Assembly (NCBI GenBank): GCA_963576565.1
Contig: OY755046.1
Span: forward strand, 64,019,379 to 64,083,378
From: Aspidapion aeneum
Lineage: Eukaryota; Arthropoda; Insecta; Coleoptera; Brentidae
Length of the DNA stretch: 64,000 bases
Direction: 5' to 3'
Numbering within the stretch: position 1 is the first letter of the stretch; each line of letters begins with the position of its first letter. Below are positions 36,794 through 49,454 of this stretch, in pieces. The notes below the pieces were generated by a model that saw only the letters and a program-made list of their open reading frames with translations, ran no database searches and was not told the origin of the DNA. The position numbers were made by a program, and so were the translations under genes.

Positions 36794-37054
36794 TTAGTCG
36801 GCACTGGTGTTTCCTGCACGTTGTGGTATAGTAGTATATACTTTCATAGATTTTAAATTTCGGCGCATACCTTCAACTGCGTTTGAAGTAGCCCATTGAA
36901 ATGATGTGTAGATGCCACCATATACAGTGGCGACTGTGTGTTCAATTGGTCTTATTGAAGTGAAGAATTCATGTTCTTCTATTATATGATGTAACTTTAT
37001 AATACTTTCCGTGGTTAGTTTGGATAATCGATTTTTTTCGTGTAACGCGATAAC
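36794..37054 (-). pseudogene. Coding-like minus-strand remnant, family unknown
   Basis: An 86-codon stretch between in-frame stops reads IALHEKNRLSKLTTESIIKL, HHIIEEHEFFTSIRPIEH, TVATVYGGIYTSFQW, ATSNAVEGMRRNL. Composition is balanced and protein-like, unlike the repeat-derived frames. A further protein-like stretch follows in another frame towards 36650 (LAVCATALNNVNAGNLVQTL, VVEYAKYEDRSLTMDSS), with a stop and frameshift. It adjoins the end of the 3.3-kb palindrome. I do not recognise the family; it could be a retrocopy or a TE ORF. Confidence 0.4.
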
Positions 37055-37305
37055 CTATCTAAGAAAATCCACTTTGCGCGCATTCCTTCATATTAGCTTT
37101 TTTCCGCTCGCGTTTTTTCTCAATGCGCCTAATTTAATATATAATTGTTGATTTCGTATTTTGGTTTTTTTGATACCTTTTGGGATTTTTCTACCCTTTT
37201 GTCATAAAAAACTAAAAATTTAGATAAACTCAAGCAAAGATTATAGATTATAATATGAACTCAAGTATATGTCATATTAATCGCAGCCGCAAGCCTGTAA
37301 AGCGT

Positions 37306-37528
37306 AAGGACACTCATCGTAAAGGCAAGCCTTATAGGAAGCGAAGCTTTCAATTTTTGGGTTATTATTTTTGACCCGTTTTCCTCGATTTTATCAAAAC
37401 CTCATTTTTAAAATAAGAACGAGCCGCCAATGCGAATCCGAGGAACATGTCAAAAATTATAACCGAAAAAAAGAAAATCAAAGTCAGGCTTCGCTAGCTT
37501 TAAAGCTTGCTTTACGATGAGTGACCTT
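37306..37528. mobile_element. 223-bp MITE-like inverted repeat
   Basis: AAGGACACTCATCGTAAAGG at the left is mirrored by CTTTACGATGAGTGACCTT at the right. Inner phrases (AAGCGAAGC, TTATTTTTGACC) are also mirrored. The left half recurs at 18088-18185 inside the pogo-like element. Confidence 0.7.
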
Positions 37529-38999
37529 AGTAAAGCGAGGATACGATTGACAGGCTTTGGCAAACTTTTATTGTTATTTTTGGCATAAACGCAAATAGGG
37601 TTTTGAATGGTAAGCTTTTTGTTTTTTAACTTTTTTATTATTTTGAAGGTGTACAGGCAGGGTAATTTTTTATAATATAGAATATTATTGGGAGTATACA
37701 GTTCAAACACAAACTAGTCGATTTGATAAATGATAACAACTTTAAGCGCTGCAACGTCACACAGTGGGGCCGGGACACATAAAAGTAATCGAAAATTCTA
37801 TATGCATATAATGTTTATTGAAATTGTCTATAAACGCATTTTTATTCTTAAAATTAATAATTTAATGAAAAATTATTGTCGTACGAGCAGTTAGCCGAGG
37901 TGTGCGGTACGCTAACGCAGTAGTTACATATAGCAACAAAATTTAATATTAAAACTTAAAGTAATTTAAAAAAACAACAACTCATATGTTCCCTGATTGT
38001 AATTTCATTATCTAGGTAAAATAACCTTTAATTTGATAGCTCACAACCCATATTAATAAAATGAATAAATTTAAAAATGATCTATTTAAAAAAAGTATAT
38101 TTAAAGGAATAAAAAAAGTAAGAAAACATAACTAAACTACGCTATAATTATCACAATCTGAAGTAGCGGGGAGACGATGGAGATGGATTTTGCCAAATAA
38201 TTTTTTGGGGGTCTTTTCATTGCGGATTCCCGACCACCAATTTTAATGGAATCAGCCAGGTAACGAAAGCAAATTTAAGCAAGGAAATTTACTTCTGTCT
38301 TTTTATCGGATGAGATTGTACTGATTCCTTGATAAGCCAACTTCTACAAGAACCGAGAGCGCATCATTTTGTGACAATTGATTAGTCGTTTCTTTTACTA
38401 CTTTTGTTAACAAGTTTATTTATTCAGAAGCTCAATCGGGATTTAAAGATAATTCTTTTAATAGTTTGGAAACTTAAATATGTAATATAAACTCCACTTG
38501 GGCAGCATATAATATTTCCTGAGTTGTGTTTTTTTCGCAAATGTGCAGTTTTCTGACGTTATTTTTATTTTATAGGCGAACAAAAATGTGGAAAGGATAA
38601 AAGGGTTATTTTTTATTTTATTTATTTATTTTATAGATGCCAAAAATTTTAACGAGTGTAGCGACGACTACGATTTATCGAGGGATAACAAGACAGCTAG
38701 CTATTTTTCGCACTTTTGATCCCTTTTCCGAGATTTTATTTTTTATTCGAGTTTTTAGGTTTTAACTTTATTTTTAGGATGTTGTACTGATCTGTCACTT
38801 TTACTCCCTGATTTTTACTTTTTATTCCTATTTCGTCCCTGATTTGTCACTTCTTATCCCGTGCGAAATGCGAAAGATATTAAAAGTGCTGTATAAGTCA
38901 ATACAAAAACTTATCATAAACTGATAATTTCTAAATGATCAAAAGTAATAGATTTATACAAGTTTTATATTTAGAAACAAAGCGTAGTGAAATTTTTTT
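37529..38999. other. Long AT-rich interval
   Basis: No coding signal, TIR or tandem structure was recognised on either strand. Confidence 0.45.
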
Positions 39000-39480
39000 A
39001 AAGAGAAAATCGGAATTGGTTTAAATTTTTGATACATATCGGTTCATAAATAAGAAAGTCTGCCATTTTCGATTTGCCATTTTATTTTTTTTATGTTTGA
39101 GGATAAAACTGTATTCAGTGATCTTCAGCAATGCAAACTTTCACGTTTGGGACAAATCGATTTCAAAATATAAAATCTGCCATTTTGGATCCGCCATTTT
39201 GGATTTTTTTATGAGTTTTAGTAAAAAATCATAATCAGCGACTTGAAGCACGGCCGAGTTCCATATTTGACACATATCGGTTCATAAATAAGAAAGTTCG
39301 CCATTTTGGATCCGCCATTTAAATTTTTTTATGTTTGGGGATAAAATCCGCCATTCTTCTAATAAACAACAACAACTAAAATGTAAATTGTATTGTTACC
39401 AGAACACTGCACCTACCGAATTTCAACACTCGACTTAATGGATTTAACTCTACATTACAAAACCAAGTTTTAAGAAAATT
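39000..39480 (-). repeat. Reversed units of the AAAATGGCGGA repeat
   Basis: CCATTTTGGATCCGCC and CGGTTCATAAATAAGAAAGT units match the reversed half of the cluster at 23985-25130, and the segment ends in the shared TAAATTGTATTGTTA edge. Confidence 0.7.
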
Positions 39481-39660
39481 TCGTAAAGGATTTTTTAAAG
39501 ATGTTTTTGTATAAATAATAATATATCTATTTTGTTTTACATCTGCACATTTTATCAAAAAAAAAAAAAATTCTGGCGCCGAGTTGGCCCGGCGCCTGTT
39601 GCCGGCGCCGAGTTGGTGGCGTCCAGATGGCGGCACCCAGTTGTCCCATTGCGTACCTTG
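39481..39660 (+). repeat. Solo right-end fragment of foldback family FB2
   Basis: AGGATTTTTTAAAGATGTTT, TTTTATCAAAAAAA and then GGCGCCGAGTTGGC-type units ending CAGTTGTCCCATT match the right end of FB2 (42577-42777). This is a second, partial insertion of the family just outside FB2. Confidence 0.75.
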
Positions 39661-39768
39661 TATGACATAAAACAAACATGTTCTGCCGCTGGCGCGGTGA
39701 AGGGATTCCAATAAACACAAAAGAACAAACGGTATCTTTTAAAACTCGTGGCGTCCTACAATTCCTAG

Positions 39769-42700
39769 CGGTCTAGGACAACTGGGCGCCGCCAACTCGG
39801 CGCCGCCAACTGGGCGCCGCCAACTCGGCGCCGCCAACTGGGCGCCGGGCCAACTGGGCGCCCGGCCAACTCGGCGCCGCCAACTGGGCGCCGGCCAACT
39901 AGGCGCCGGACTAAAATTTTTTTTTTGATAAAATGTGTAGAGGAAAAATAAAATATATTATTTATATAAAAACATCTTTAAAAAATCCTTTACGCAATTT
40001 TTTACAAGCTTTTATTTAGCTTCAGGTGTTCTGTCTAACTAACTATCTATCAAATCTTGTGAAGCGTTTTTGACACACTTCCCATTATCCGATTTAGATG
40101 AAATTTGGTATACACGTAGTGGTCCCATGATAATACAACATTAAGAAAAAATATCCTCCCACCCCTACCCCCACCCCTTCTATAGAAAAATGTGTTTTTG
40201 ACACACTTCCCGTTATCCGATTTGGATAAAATTTCGTATACACATAGTGGTCCGATGATAATACAACAATAAGAAAAAAATATCCTCCCACCCCTACCCC
40301 CAACCCTTCCATAGAAAAATTTGTTTGTGACACACATCCCGTTATCCGATTTGGATGAAATTTGGTATACATATAGTGATCCGATGACAATACAATATTA
40401 AGAAAAAAATATCCTCCCACCTCTACCCCCACCCCTTTTCATAGAAAAATGAGTTTTTGACACACTTCCCATTATCCGATTTGGATGAAATTTGGTATTC
40501 ACATAGTGGTCCGATGACAATTCAACATTAAAAAAAATATCCTCCCACCTCTACCGCCACCCCTTCCATAGAAAATGCGTTTTTGACACCCTTCCCATTA
40601 TCCGATTTGGATGAAATTTGGTATACATATAGTGGTCCGATGACAATACAACATTGAAAAAAAAAGTCCTACCACTCCTACCCCCACCCTCATCTATAGA
40701 AAAATGCGTTTTTGACACACTTCCCATTATCCGATTTGGATGAAATTTGTTATACATATAGTGGTCCGATAACAATACAACAATAATGAAAAAATTTCCT
40801 CCCACCCCTACCCCCACCCCCTTCCATAAAAAATGCGTTTTTGACACACTTCACTTCAAATAACTTATAAAGTTTGGTATATGCATAAAGGTCCGATGGC
40901 AATACAGCCCAAACTCAAAATATATTTCTACCTCTACCCCCACCCTCTCCTTCCCCCAATAGAAAAATGAGTTTCCAAACAACTCACGATCAGCGATTTC
41001 ATTACAATCTAGAATATTATTATATTATTATTATTATTATTATTACAACAATGGCGGATCCAAAAATCAAAATGACGGATCCAAAATGGCGGATTTTCTT
41101 ATTTAATAGCCGATTTGTCTCAAACTTGAAATATTACATTGCTTGAGGTCATTTAACAAATTTTTTTACTCAGACTTAAAAAAATCAAAATGGCGGATCC
41201 AAAATGGCAGATTTTCTTATTTACCAACCGATTTTTCTCAAACTTGAAATATTACATTGCTTGAGGTGATTTAACAAAATTTTTTACTCAAACTTAAAAA
41301 AATCAAAATGGCGGATTTTCTTATTTACCAACCGATTTGTCTCAAACTTGAAATATTACATTGCTTGAGGTCATTTAACAAAATTTTGTGAGGATATTTT
41401 TTTTTAATGTATTGTCATCGGACCACTATGTGAATACCAAATTTCATCCAAATCGGATAATGGGAAGTGTGTCAAAAACGCATTTTTCTATAGATGAGGG
41501 TGGGGGTAGGAGTGGTAAGATTTTTTTTTCAATGTTGTATTGTCATCGGATCACTATATGTATACCAAATTTCATCCAAATCGGATAATGGGAAGGGTGT
41601 CAAAAACGCATTTTCTATGGAAGAGGGTGGGGCTAGGGGTGGGAGGACATTTTTTTAAAAATGTTGTATTGTTATCGGACCACTATATGTATACCAAATT
41701 TTATCCAAATCGGATAATGGGAAGTGTGTCAAAAACGCATTTTTCTATAGATGAGGGTGGGGGTAGGAGTAGTAGGATATTTTTTTAATATTGTATTGTC
41801 ATCGGACCACTATGTGAATACCAAATTTCATCCAAATCGGATAATGGGAAGTGTGTCAAAAACGCATTTTTCTATAGGTGAGGGTGGGGGTAGGAGTAGT
41901 AGGATTTTTTTTCAATGTTGTATTGTCATCGAACCACTATAAGTATACCAAATTTCATCCAAATCGGATAATGGGAAGGGTGTCAAAAACGCAAATTCTA
42001 TGGAAGGGGGTGGGGCTAGGGGTGGGAGGACATTTTTTTTAAATGTTGTATTGTTATCAGACCACTATATGTATACCAAATTTCATCCAAATCGGATAAT
42101 GGGAAGTGTGTCAAAAACGCATTTTTCCATAGATGAGGGGGGGGTAGGAGTGATAGGATTTTCTTTTTCAATGTTGTATTGTCATCGGACCACTATATGT
42201 ATACCAAATTTCATCCAAATCGGATAACGGGATGTGTGTCAAAAACAAATTTTTCTATGGAAGGGGGTGGGGGTAGGGGTGGGAGGATATTTTTTCTTAT
42301 TGTTGTATTATCATCGGACCACTATGTGTATACCAAATTTTATTCAAATCGGATAACGGGAAGTGTGTCAAAAACACATTTTTCTATAGAAGGGGTGGGG
42401 GTAGGGGTGGGAGGATATTTTTTTCTTAATGTTGTATTGTCATAGGACCACTACGTGTGTACCAAATTTCATCCAAATCGGATAATGGGAAGTGTGTCAA
42501 AAACGCTTCAAAAGATTTGATAGATAGTTAGACAGAACATGTGAAGCTAAATAAAAGCTTGTAAAAAAATTGCGTAAAGGATTTTTTAAAGATGTTTTTA
42601 TATAAATAATATATTTTATTTTTCATCTACACATTTTATCAAAAAAAAATTTTTAGTCCGGCGCCGAGTTGGCCGGCGCCCAGTTGGCGGTGCCGAGTTG

Positions 42701-42782
42701 GCCCGGCGCCCTGTTGGCGGCGCCAAGTTGGCGGCGCCCAGTTGGCGGCGCCGAGTTGGCGGCGCCCAGTTGTCCCATTCCG
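39769..42782. mobile_element. Foldback element FB2: GGCGCC minisatellite ends, 8-bp TSD
   Basis: Outer ends: CGG....GGACAACTGGGCGCC and its inverse. ATTCCTAG on both sides (39761-39768, 42783-42790) is an exact 8-bp target duplication. Each arm from outside in: (1) about 100-140 bp of GGCGCC(G)CCAACT(G/C)G units; (2) a unique ~200-bp AT-rich block; (3) seven to nine ~123-bp units with ATCCGATTTGGATGAAATTT and GTGGTCCGATGACAATACAA. The centre (40960-41390) holds ATT repeats and AAAATGGCGGA units. No credible ORF; Gly/Val-rich frames are repeat translations. A hAT-like mobiliser is inferred from the duplication length. Confidence 0.88.
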
Positions 42783-42899
42783 ATTCCTAGAGGATGGTAC
42801 GTCAGCTGTAACGGAAAAACGACAGTACAAATTAAACTTGTCTGCCAATAAATATGCTAATTTTCCCTATCAACAACATGGCCCACAATGGTTCGATGT
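42783..42899. other. Spacer after FB2
   Basis: Target site then unassigned DNA leading into satellite locus 2. Confidence 0.4.
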
Positions 42900-45040
42900 G
42901 TGAAAGAAGCAACTTATGTACTCGTACTTCTCCACGGCGCCTACGGTACAAACTATCACATTAAATATTTTCAAGAGGTTTCCCAGAAAAAATTGGTCCA
43001 TATGGCACGTTTATCATAATTACCTTGATTTGTTATCGGAAATGAGGTCAACATAAATATTTCCATTCAGAAGGTGTACCACAATTTAGACCAAGAAAAA
43101 TGTGGGCATTATACAGAATAAGAATTAAGTTATAGACATAATACCATAAAGACAAGCAATGGTATTCGATGATGTGGGTGAAATTAGATATTTCAATTTC
43201 TTTAAAAAGATGTGCTTGTCTATATGTCAAAAGAAGGCTTGGCAGCATCATCATTTTGTATTACGTTAAATGACAAAAATGACAAAAGGTGTGTTCTTTG
43301 GTCAAAAGATTATTTGGCGGCTACTTGTTTTATATAAAATAAGTTATTATATAGTTATGTCACATTTATCATAATAATTAACTTGCTATGTTCTAACGTA
43401 AATGTAGTTTAAATAAATAATTTCTTTCAGAAGGTGTGCCGCACCTTCTGCCAAGAAAAAAATTGGCTGCATACTAATTTATTAATCAGGGCATCAACAT
43501 AAAACCAGTAACGCAAAAATTTTGATGGTACTTGATGACGTACGTTAAACTTAAATATTTCAACTTTTGAGGTGTGTTCTTTGGTCAAAAGATGATTTGA
43601 CGGGTACTATTTTTACAAAAAAGAAGTTATTACATAGTTATGACACATTTATTATAATAATTAACTTGGTACGTTCTAACGTAAATGTAGTTTAAATAGA
43701 TCATTCCTTTCAGGAGGTGTGCCTCCCCTTCTGTGAAGAAAAAAATTGGCAGCATACTAATTTAATAATCAGGGCATCGAAATGAAACCATTAAGGCAAA
43801 AATTTTGATTGTATTTGATCAGTTAGTTTAAACTTAGATAGTACAACCTTTTAAAAAGTTGTGCCTATCAATATGTCAAAAGAAGGATTGGCAGAATCAC
43901 CACTTTGTATTACTTTACGGTATGTGACACGAATAAAAGAAAAATCTTTATGGTATGTCATGACTTATATCGGATGTATATATAACCAATCTTTTCAGGA
44001 GTTTTGTCTGGCCTTTGGTCAAAGGATTATTTGGCAGCCTAATAATTTTATATAAAAAAAGTTTATATGACACATCTATTACAATATTTAATGTGTTATG
44101 TTCTAACGTTAATATAGTTAAAAAATAATTCTTTTCAGGAGGTGTGCCTCACCTTATGTCATGGAGAAGTTTGGCAGTATACTGATTCCATAATCAGGGC
44201 ATTAACATGATCCCAATAAAACAAAAATTTTAATGCTGTTTCATGGCGTAGGTGAAATTTAGATATTTCCACTTTTTAAAAAGGTGTGCCTGTCGATATT
44301 TTAAAAGAAGACTTGTAGCATCACGACTTTCTAATACTTTAATATATATGACACAAATAAAATAAAAATATTGTTGGTATATCATGACGTAAATCGACTA
44401 TAAAGATAATCAATCTTCTGAGTAGGCATGTCTAGCCTTAAGTCAAAAGATTATTTGGCACCATAATATTTTTACATAAAATAGTTCCATATGACACGTT
44501 TATCATAAGAAATAACATGATAGCTTCCAATGTAATTGTAGTCTAAATAAATAATTACTTTCAAGAGGTGTGCCCCATCTTTGGTCAAGAACAATATTGG
44601 CAGGATACTCATTTATTAATAAGGATATTTTTATGTCACTAATGTAACAAAATTCAACTTGATAGTTAAACATATAGGTACATTGTTCATATGTAATAGC
44701 TTTAAGGAGGCGTGACTTTCCTCTTTCCAGGTTTGGCTGAATATAGTTAACTATTATATTAGTAATAGCTTCATCTGACACTAATTAGATAAAAGCTGTT
44801 TTGATATTCAGTCAGGTAGTTTATCTAAAAAAAAGTGCAGTGTGAGGCAGGTGTTACATGTGAGGGGATTAGGCATCCTGAGGCAGCATAAATAATTTAT
44901 AAAGCAAAGGTATAAATACACATTTTCTGCAAAAATTTTTTTTGGTTTTTGATTATGTAGATTTATTTTCACCTGTATATTACAATAAAAGCGTGTGCCT
45001 GTGTCCCACTCAGGTGAAGGTGTGGCAGCGTAATCATATG
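42900..45040 (-). repeat. 142-bp tandem satellite array, locus 2 (diverged, inverted)
   Basis: The plus-strand phrase AGGTGTGCC...TTGGCAGCAT recurs near 43074, 43289, 43433, 43569, 43716, 43858, 44003, 44141, 44282, 44428, 44567, 44707, 44850 and 44993, spacing 135-147 bp. Its reverse complement matches the core of locus 1 (GCTGCCAA...GGCACACCT). About 15 units, far more diverged than locus 1. Alternate units differ (AGGTGTGTTCTTTGGTC against AGGTGTGCCTCACCTTC), suggesting a higher-order dimer. Confidence 0.75.
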
Positions 45041-45042
45041 TT

Positions 45043-45608
45043 AAAATACTCTGCCAATATATGGGCCCCTAAGCTCACACTAGGTACTATAGTTATGTGA
45101 GCTAATATAACTAAAAACTTAAATATAATTTATTCAACTCCACACTAAATTACCTTTTGTTTGATACCACACAAGCCATGTTTTGACTTAAACTCAAATT
45201 TTTGAAATCCACCCCCACCCTTAAAAAAAACAAAAACTAAAATGTATTTTGTTGAACTCCGGACTTAATTACCTTTCGTTTGATATCACACACGCCATAT
45301 TTTCACTTAAACTCTAATTTTTGAAATATACCCCCACCCTTTTTTTTTAAATAAGTTAAAATGTATTTTGTTTAACTCCAGACTCAATTACCTTTCGTTT
45401 GATATCACACACGCCATATTTTCACATAAACTCTAATTTTTGAAATCTATCCCCACCCTTTTATTTGGTTTGTGTTCGGTGGATTTTGTTAATTTTTAAA
45501 TGGGACCATCTCGACCCAAGACCCAGACCAGGTACCAAATTTCATTAAAATCGGCCCAGCGGTTTTTGAGTTATGCGCGTTGGTCGTTACAGACAGACAT
45601 ACAGACAC

Positions 45609-45655
<47 letters not shown>

Positions 45656-45656
45656 T

Positions 45657-45694
<38 letters not shown>

Positions 45695-45834
45695 GGCGCA
45701 ACAAAAAAGTTTCAAAATCATCTGAAACGCAAAGATATATAAAATTTTTTGAAATCGGAGCAACTTTTTTTTTCTCGAAAAAATTAGGATCACCATAGCT
45801 CACACTACTATAGTATAGTATATGTGTGAGCTAA
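45043..45834 (-). mobile_element. TGTC element copy 6
   Basis: A full minus-strand copy with three ~100-bp units and a ~105-bp tetranucleotide core (45590-45694). The terminal hairpin TAGCTCACACTACTATAG ... ATGTGTGAGCTA is complete. It sits between the conserved block and satellite locus 2. Confidence 0.88.
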
Positions 45835-45921
45835 AATGGGTAAATATGACTCATTTACAACAAAAACTCAAATGATACTAATTCATGCTGTTTAATGTTA
45901 ATCTTTGTCAATGCAATTAAT

Positions 45922-46062
45922 TTAATTAGCGACTTGGGTCCAACTCTGGTTATTTGTTTCGGTAGGCACACCTTTGTGTACGCTAATATGACACTTGTTG
46001 AATATGAATTTTAATGGTACGGATAACGTAGAGTTTTGTGTTACTGGCTCTTGTAGTATAAA
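45922..46062 (-). repeat. Conserved block preceding the satellite (locus 2)
   Basis: The reverse complement matches 21664-21806. The frame is kept (QEPVTQNSTLSVPLKFIFNK), with a diverged internal stretch and the same VAN-stop ending. In the block's own orientation the satellite lies downstream, as at locus 1, with TGTC copy 6 inserted between. Confidence 0.7.
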
Positions 46063-46154
46063 CCAAACATTCATTTGAACCAGTTGTGTACCTATTAAAG
46101 AGACCCGTGGTATCTCGTGGGATAGTGGTTGATCGATTGGCAATAGATCAGTCC

Positions 46155-47770
46155 TGATGTAACATAAAAAAGGAAACAATCTGGATTGAAACAATTACAG
46201 AGGAATTTCAGTAACCAGTACTCTAAGTAGATTGTACGGTAGGATTCTTAGAGATCTAATAGAGAATGATTTTCATGAACAAGTAGAAGTCTAACAAAGT
46301 GGGTTTCGTGCAGGTAGATCTTGTAGTGATAATGTTTTTTGTCTTAAACAATTTATTGAGAAAAGGAGTGCCAGAAATATAGAGAATCGTTACCTTTGTG
46401 GACCTACAAAAAGCATATGATACTGTTCCAGTAGAAAAATTTTGGACAGTGTTAGAGCAAACTAATATCAATCATACATACATAAAAGCGATAAAAGAAC
46501 TATACAAAGGGTCAAAATCTAAAATTAAAATTGGAAATCGACTTTCAAAAGAATTCCTGGTAACGAAAGGCTTAAGTTGTGTGGTAATGTTGTATCTCTG
46601 CAACTCTTTTTAAAATATATATCGCAGTAGCTCTAAAAAACTCGAAACTTTAAGCACACGGCATGGGAATACATCTTAATGAACGATTTGCCATATACAC
46701 ACTACAGTTTGCTGACGACCAAGTAATCAGTGGCGGATCCAGGGGGGGGCCTGAGGGGCCCGGGTACCCCCCCCTCCCTCCCTGACATAAAACTTTTTTT
46801 TGTTCTAGGGCAGAAAATGCCAAGGCATCAATCGCAAGTTTGAACAAAATTTACCTGCAATGCCACTTTTTTCATTTGTTTTATGAAAAGTACTGAGTAT
46901 TTTAAAAATTTTCGCTGGCGGCGCATTTCTGTACCTGTTCTTATTAATTTTGGACCTAAAAGTTATTAAAAAAAGCAAAAAAAAACAATGTTTTAGTTTT
47001 TACTTCCTCTTTGGCCCCTCCCTCCTGGCAATCCTGGATCCGCCACTGCAAGTAATTGTAGCTAATGATAAAGAAGACATGGAGTATATGATGAGAAAGT
47101 TAACGGAAGAATACCAAAAGTGGGGGTTAACTGTCAACGTGGAGAAGACACAGTACTTATGTATTGGAAACGAATTAAGTGAGTTAGACAACTAGACAAT
47201 GGACAAACAATATCTCCATGCAATGCGAATGTATATATACTTGGGTGTCACATTTAATAAGACAGGAACAGAAGAAGAACTGTGAAGAACTGGAAAAAAG
47301 AATACTAAAAGCAAAAAATGTTATTGGATGTCTTAACAGTATTTTATGGAGCAGAGAGATAAAAAAGAATGTAAAATTTAACATAATGAAAAATGGTGAA
47401 AAGCACGCTGTTGTATGGAATAAAGACTTCTTGCGTAACAGAAAAATACAAAACAAAAATAGAAAATGTTGAAATGGATGCAATAAGAAGATCAATGAGA
47501 ATATCTTGAACAGACAAATAAGAAATGAGATCATGAAATAAAGAATGGGAATCGGGGGACGCACAGCGGATGAACGACGAAAGATTACCAAAGCAGATCC
47601 TAGAATGGCAACCAATTGGGCGCAGAAAAAGAGGGCGTCCTAAACTGGACTGGCAACAGTCAATCCAAAGATCAATGAGTCAAAAATTCCTGACAGAAGA
47701 TGATTGTCAGGATCGAAGGAGGTGGAAAATAGACGTCGGACAACGTAGAAAAACGTTCTAAACCGACATA
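46155..47770 (+). pseudogene. LINE reverse transcriptase remnant with a hAT insertion
   Basis: Fragments in order: NNYRGIS (RT domain 1), SGFRAGRS and FVDLQKAYDTVPVEKFW (catalytic region A), GLSC, FADDQ (catalytic ADD box, 46706-46720), then QVIVANDKEDMEYMMRKLTE, GLTVNVEKTQYLCIGNE, YLGVTF, and the C-terminal GRRKRGRPKLDWQQS. Frameshifts and stops throughout. A 321-bp hAT MITE splits the sequence right after the ADD box. The endonuclease part is missing. C-terminal signature suggests an RTE/Jockey-like clade; not certain. Confidence 0.85.
46728..47048. mobile_element. hAT-type MITE, 8-bp TSD CAAGTAAT
   Basis: The ends CAGTGGCGGATCCAGG and CCTGGATCCGCCACTG are exact inverses. CAAGTAAT occurs on both sides (46720-46727, 47049-47056), and the LINE copy at 20557-21322 shows the uninterrupted CAAGTAATTGTAGC. 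CAG...CTG ends and an 8-bp duplication are hAT hallmarks. Noncoding. Confidence 0.95.
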
Positions 47771-48235
47771 GTAATAGTGTCTCACGGCTATCAATATTTC
47801 TTTTTGATTCGAATATCTATATCTATATCTCCAATTTTCTTTTGAACTAAATTTATGTTGTGTTTTCTTTGGAACTAGCTCTAATTATGCCAAAAAGCCG
47901 GCAATTCTAAAGAAATCAAATCCGGTGATTATAGAATTTACTGGCGTTAAAATAGCCACAACATAAACGTCAAAATTTGCCATAAAACGCAATTTATGCG
48001 TTTGTATTTACTTGAGCGATATAAAAGCGAACACAGGTAAAACTAAAGCACTTATTATACACTCGGACTCGGATAAAGTGTTTGAAATGGCCAGTTTTAT
48101 GATCATGAGCGAATTCTAGATTCTTTAGCTAAGGACTTCATAAAATATCTAGTCAATGAAAAGAAAAACATACATTTTGCTGGAGAGTGTAACTTGTAGT
48201 TGTAAGTTTTTTAGTCAAAAAACGAAAAGATATGT
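47771..48235. other. Spacer
   Basis: No gene or repeat recognised. Confidence 0.4.
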
Positions 48236-49115
48236 CTGAGGGCACGGCAGTGCCTGGCGAAGTTGGCGGCGTAAACTGCTGTACCATCTTTTCTTGAAAC
48301 ATTTCAGTCCATATTTGACCTATCTAAAACTCTACTTCGGACTGAGCTACGAAACTCAAACTTCAAAGTCGTAGATCTTCATAAAGTTAACAACCCCTCC
48401 AAGTTTGATTGAATTTTATAAAGTATTTAAATAGTTACAAAATTTCAAAAATTGTCGAAATTGCCACTCACTCACTCACTCATGTATAGATCATCAAAAT
48501 TCAACTGTACTTTCAGAAAAAAAGCTGACTGATAGAATAGAAAAGGGTTTGGTCATAAACCCTTGGAAAAAATCAAAAAACCTCAAAATTCTGATTTACT
48601 CCTCTCCCCTATACATGTAAAGTTATGTTAAAGTAACATTGCCCACTTCCAGAAGTGCTAGAGAGCTAAGCTTCGACAGACTGATAGGAAATATACTGTA
48701 ACTGTACTGTTACTGTACTTTATTGTTTATATTTTATACATTTTCATTCAATATTGTTTTAAGCTGATTTAACTAAAGTTAGGTTATTGAAAAATCCTTA
48801 CAACTTAAATTAAAACTAAGAGGAAAAGAAGAGAAATCCTAGTATTTTATAGCTATAGGAAATATAATAAAACTAAGGGAAAAAATTTAACAACCCTAAA
48901 ATTTTAATTTGCTTCCCTCCCCTATAAATGTAAAGTTATGTAAAAGTAACATTGCTCACTTCTAGAAACTCTAGAGAGCTGAGCTTTGGAAGGCCGATAG
49001 GAACTATGATAAAACTATAGGAAAAAGTTAAAAAACCCCAATATTTTAATTAACTTCCCTCCTCTATAAATGTAAAGTTATGTAAAAGTAACACTGCCCA
49101 CTTTGCTACGAAACA
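48236..49115 (-). mobile_element. Helitron-like element, 5'-truncated copy
   Basis: It starts with the inverse of the element's 3' end, TCTGAGGGCACGGCAGTGCC. CACTCACTCACTCACTCATG and ~130-bp units (CCTATAGTTTTATC inverse) follow. It stops inside the tandem units; the palindromic 5' part is missing. Confidence 0.75.
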
Positions 49116-49454
49116 GTTTCTCAGGGCTTTTTGGTGTGTTAATAGCTGGGATTATATTTTTGGATTTTTTTAAAATGATAACGCTTATTCGGTTCCAGAT
49201 AATTTTTTATTAATTTCCTTGCCTAAAAAATAAAAGTACAAAAAAATTAGCCACAGTTTAAAAAATGTGCAGGTTGTAAATTGCGCCAAATTATGTAAAA
49301 TATTGATAAATAATACAATTTCTTGAAAAAAAATAACAACTTTAAAAAACAGAATTAAGTAGGTACATTTACATATATTATAACCTGTAGAAAAAATAGT
49401 TAAACATAAAACTTTAAATAATTTATGCCTTCAATATTATTTGAAATTAGAAAA
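49116..49454. other. AT-rich spacer
   Basis: Nothing recognised. Confidence 0.4.

Noticed and set aside
40050..42445. Gly/Val/Tyr-rich frames in FB2 as proteins
   Set aside because: They are translations of the ~123-bp repeat unit and appear on both strands in both arms.
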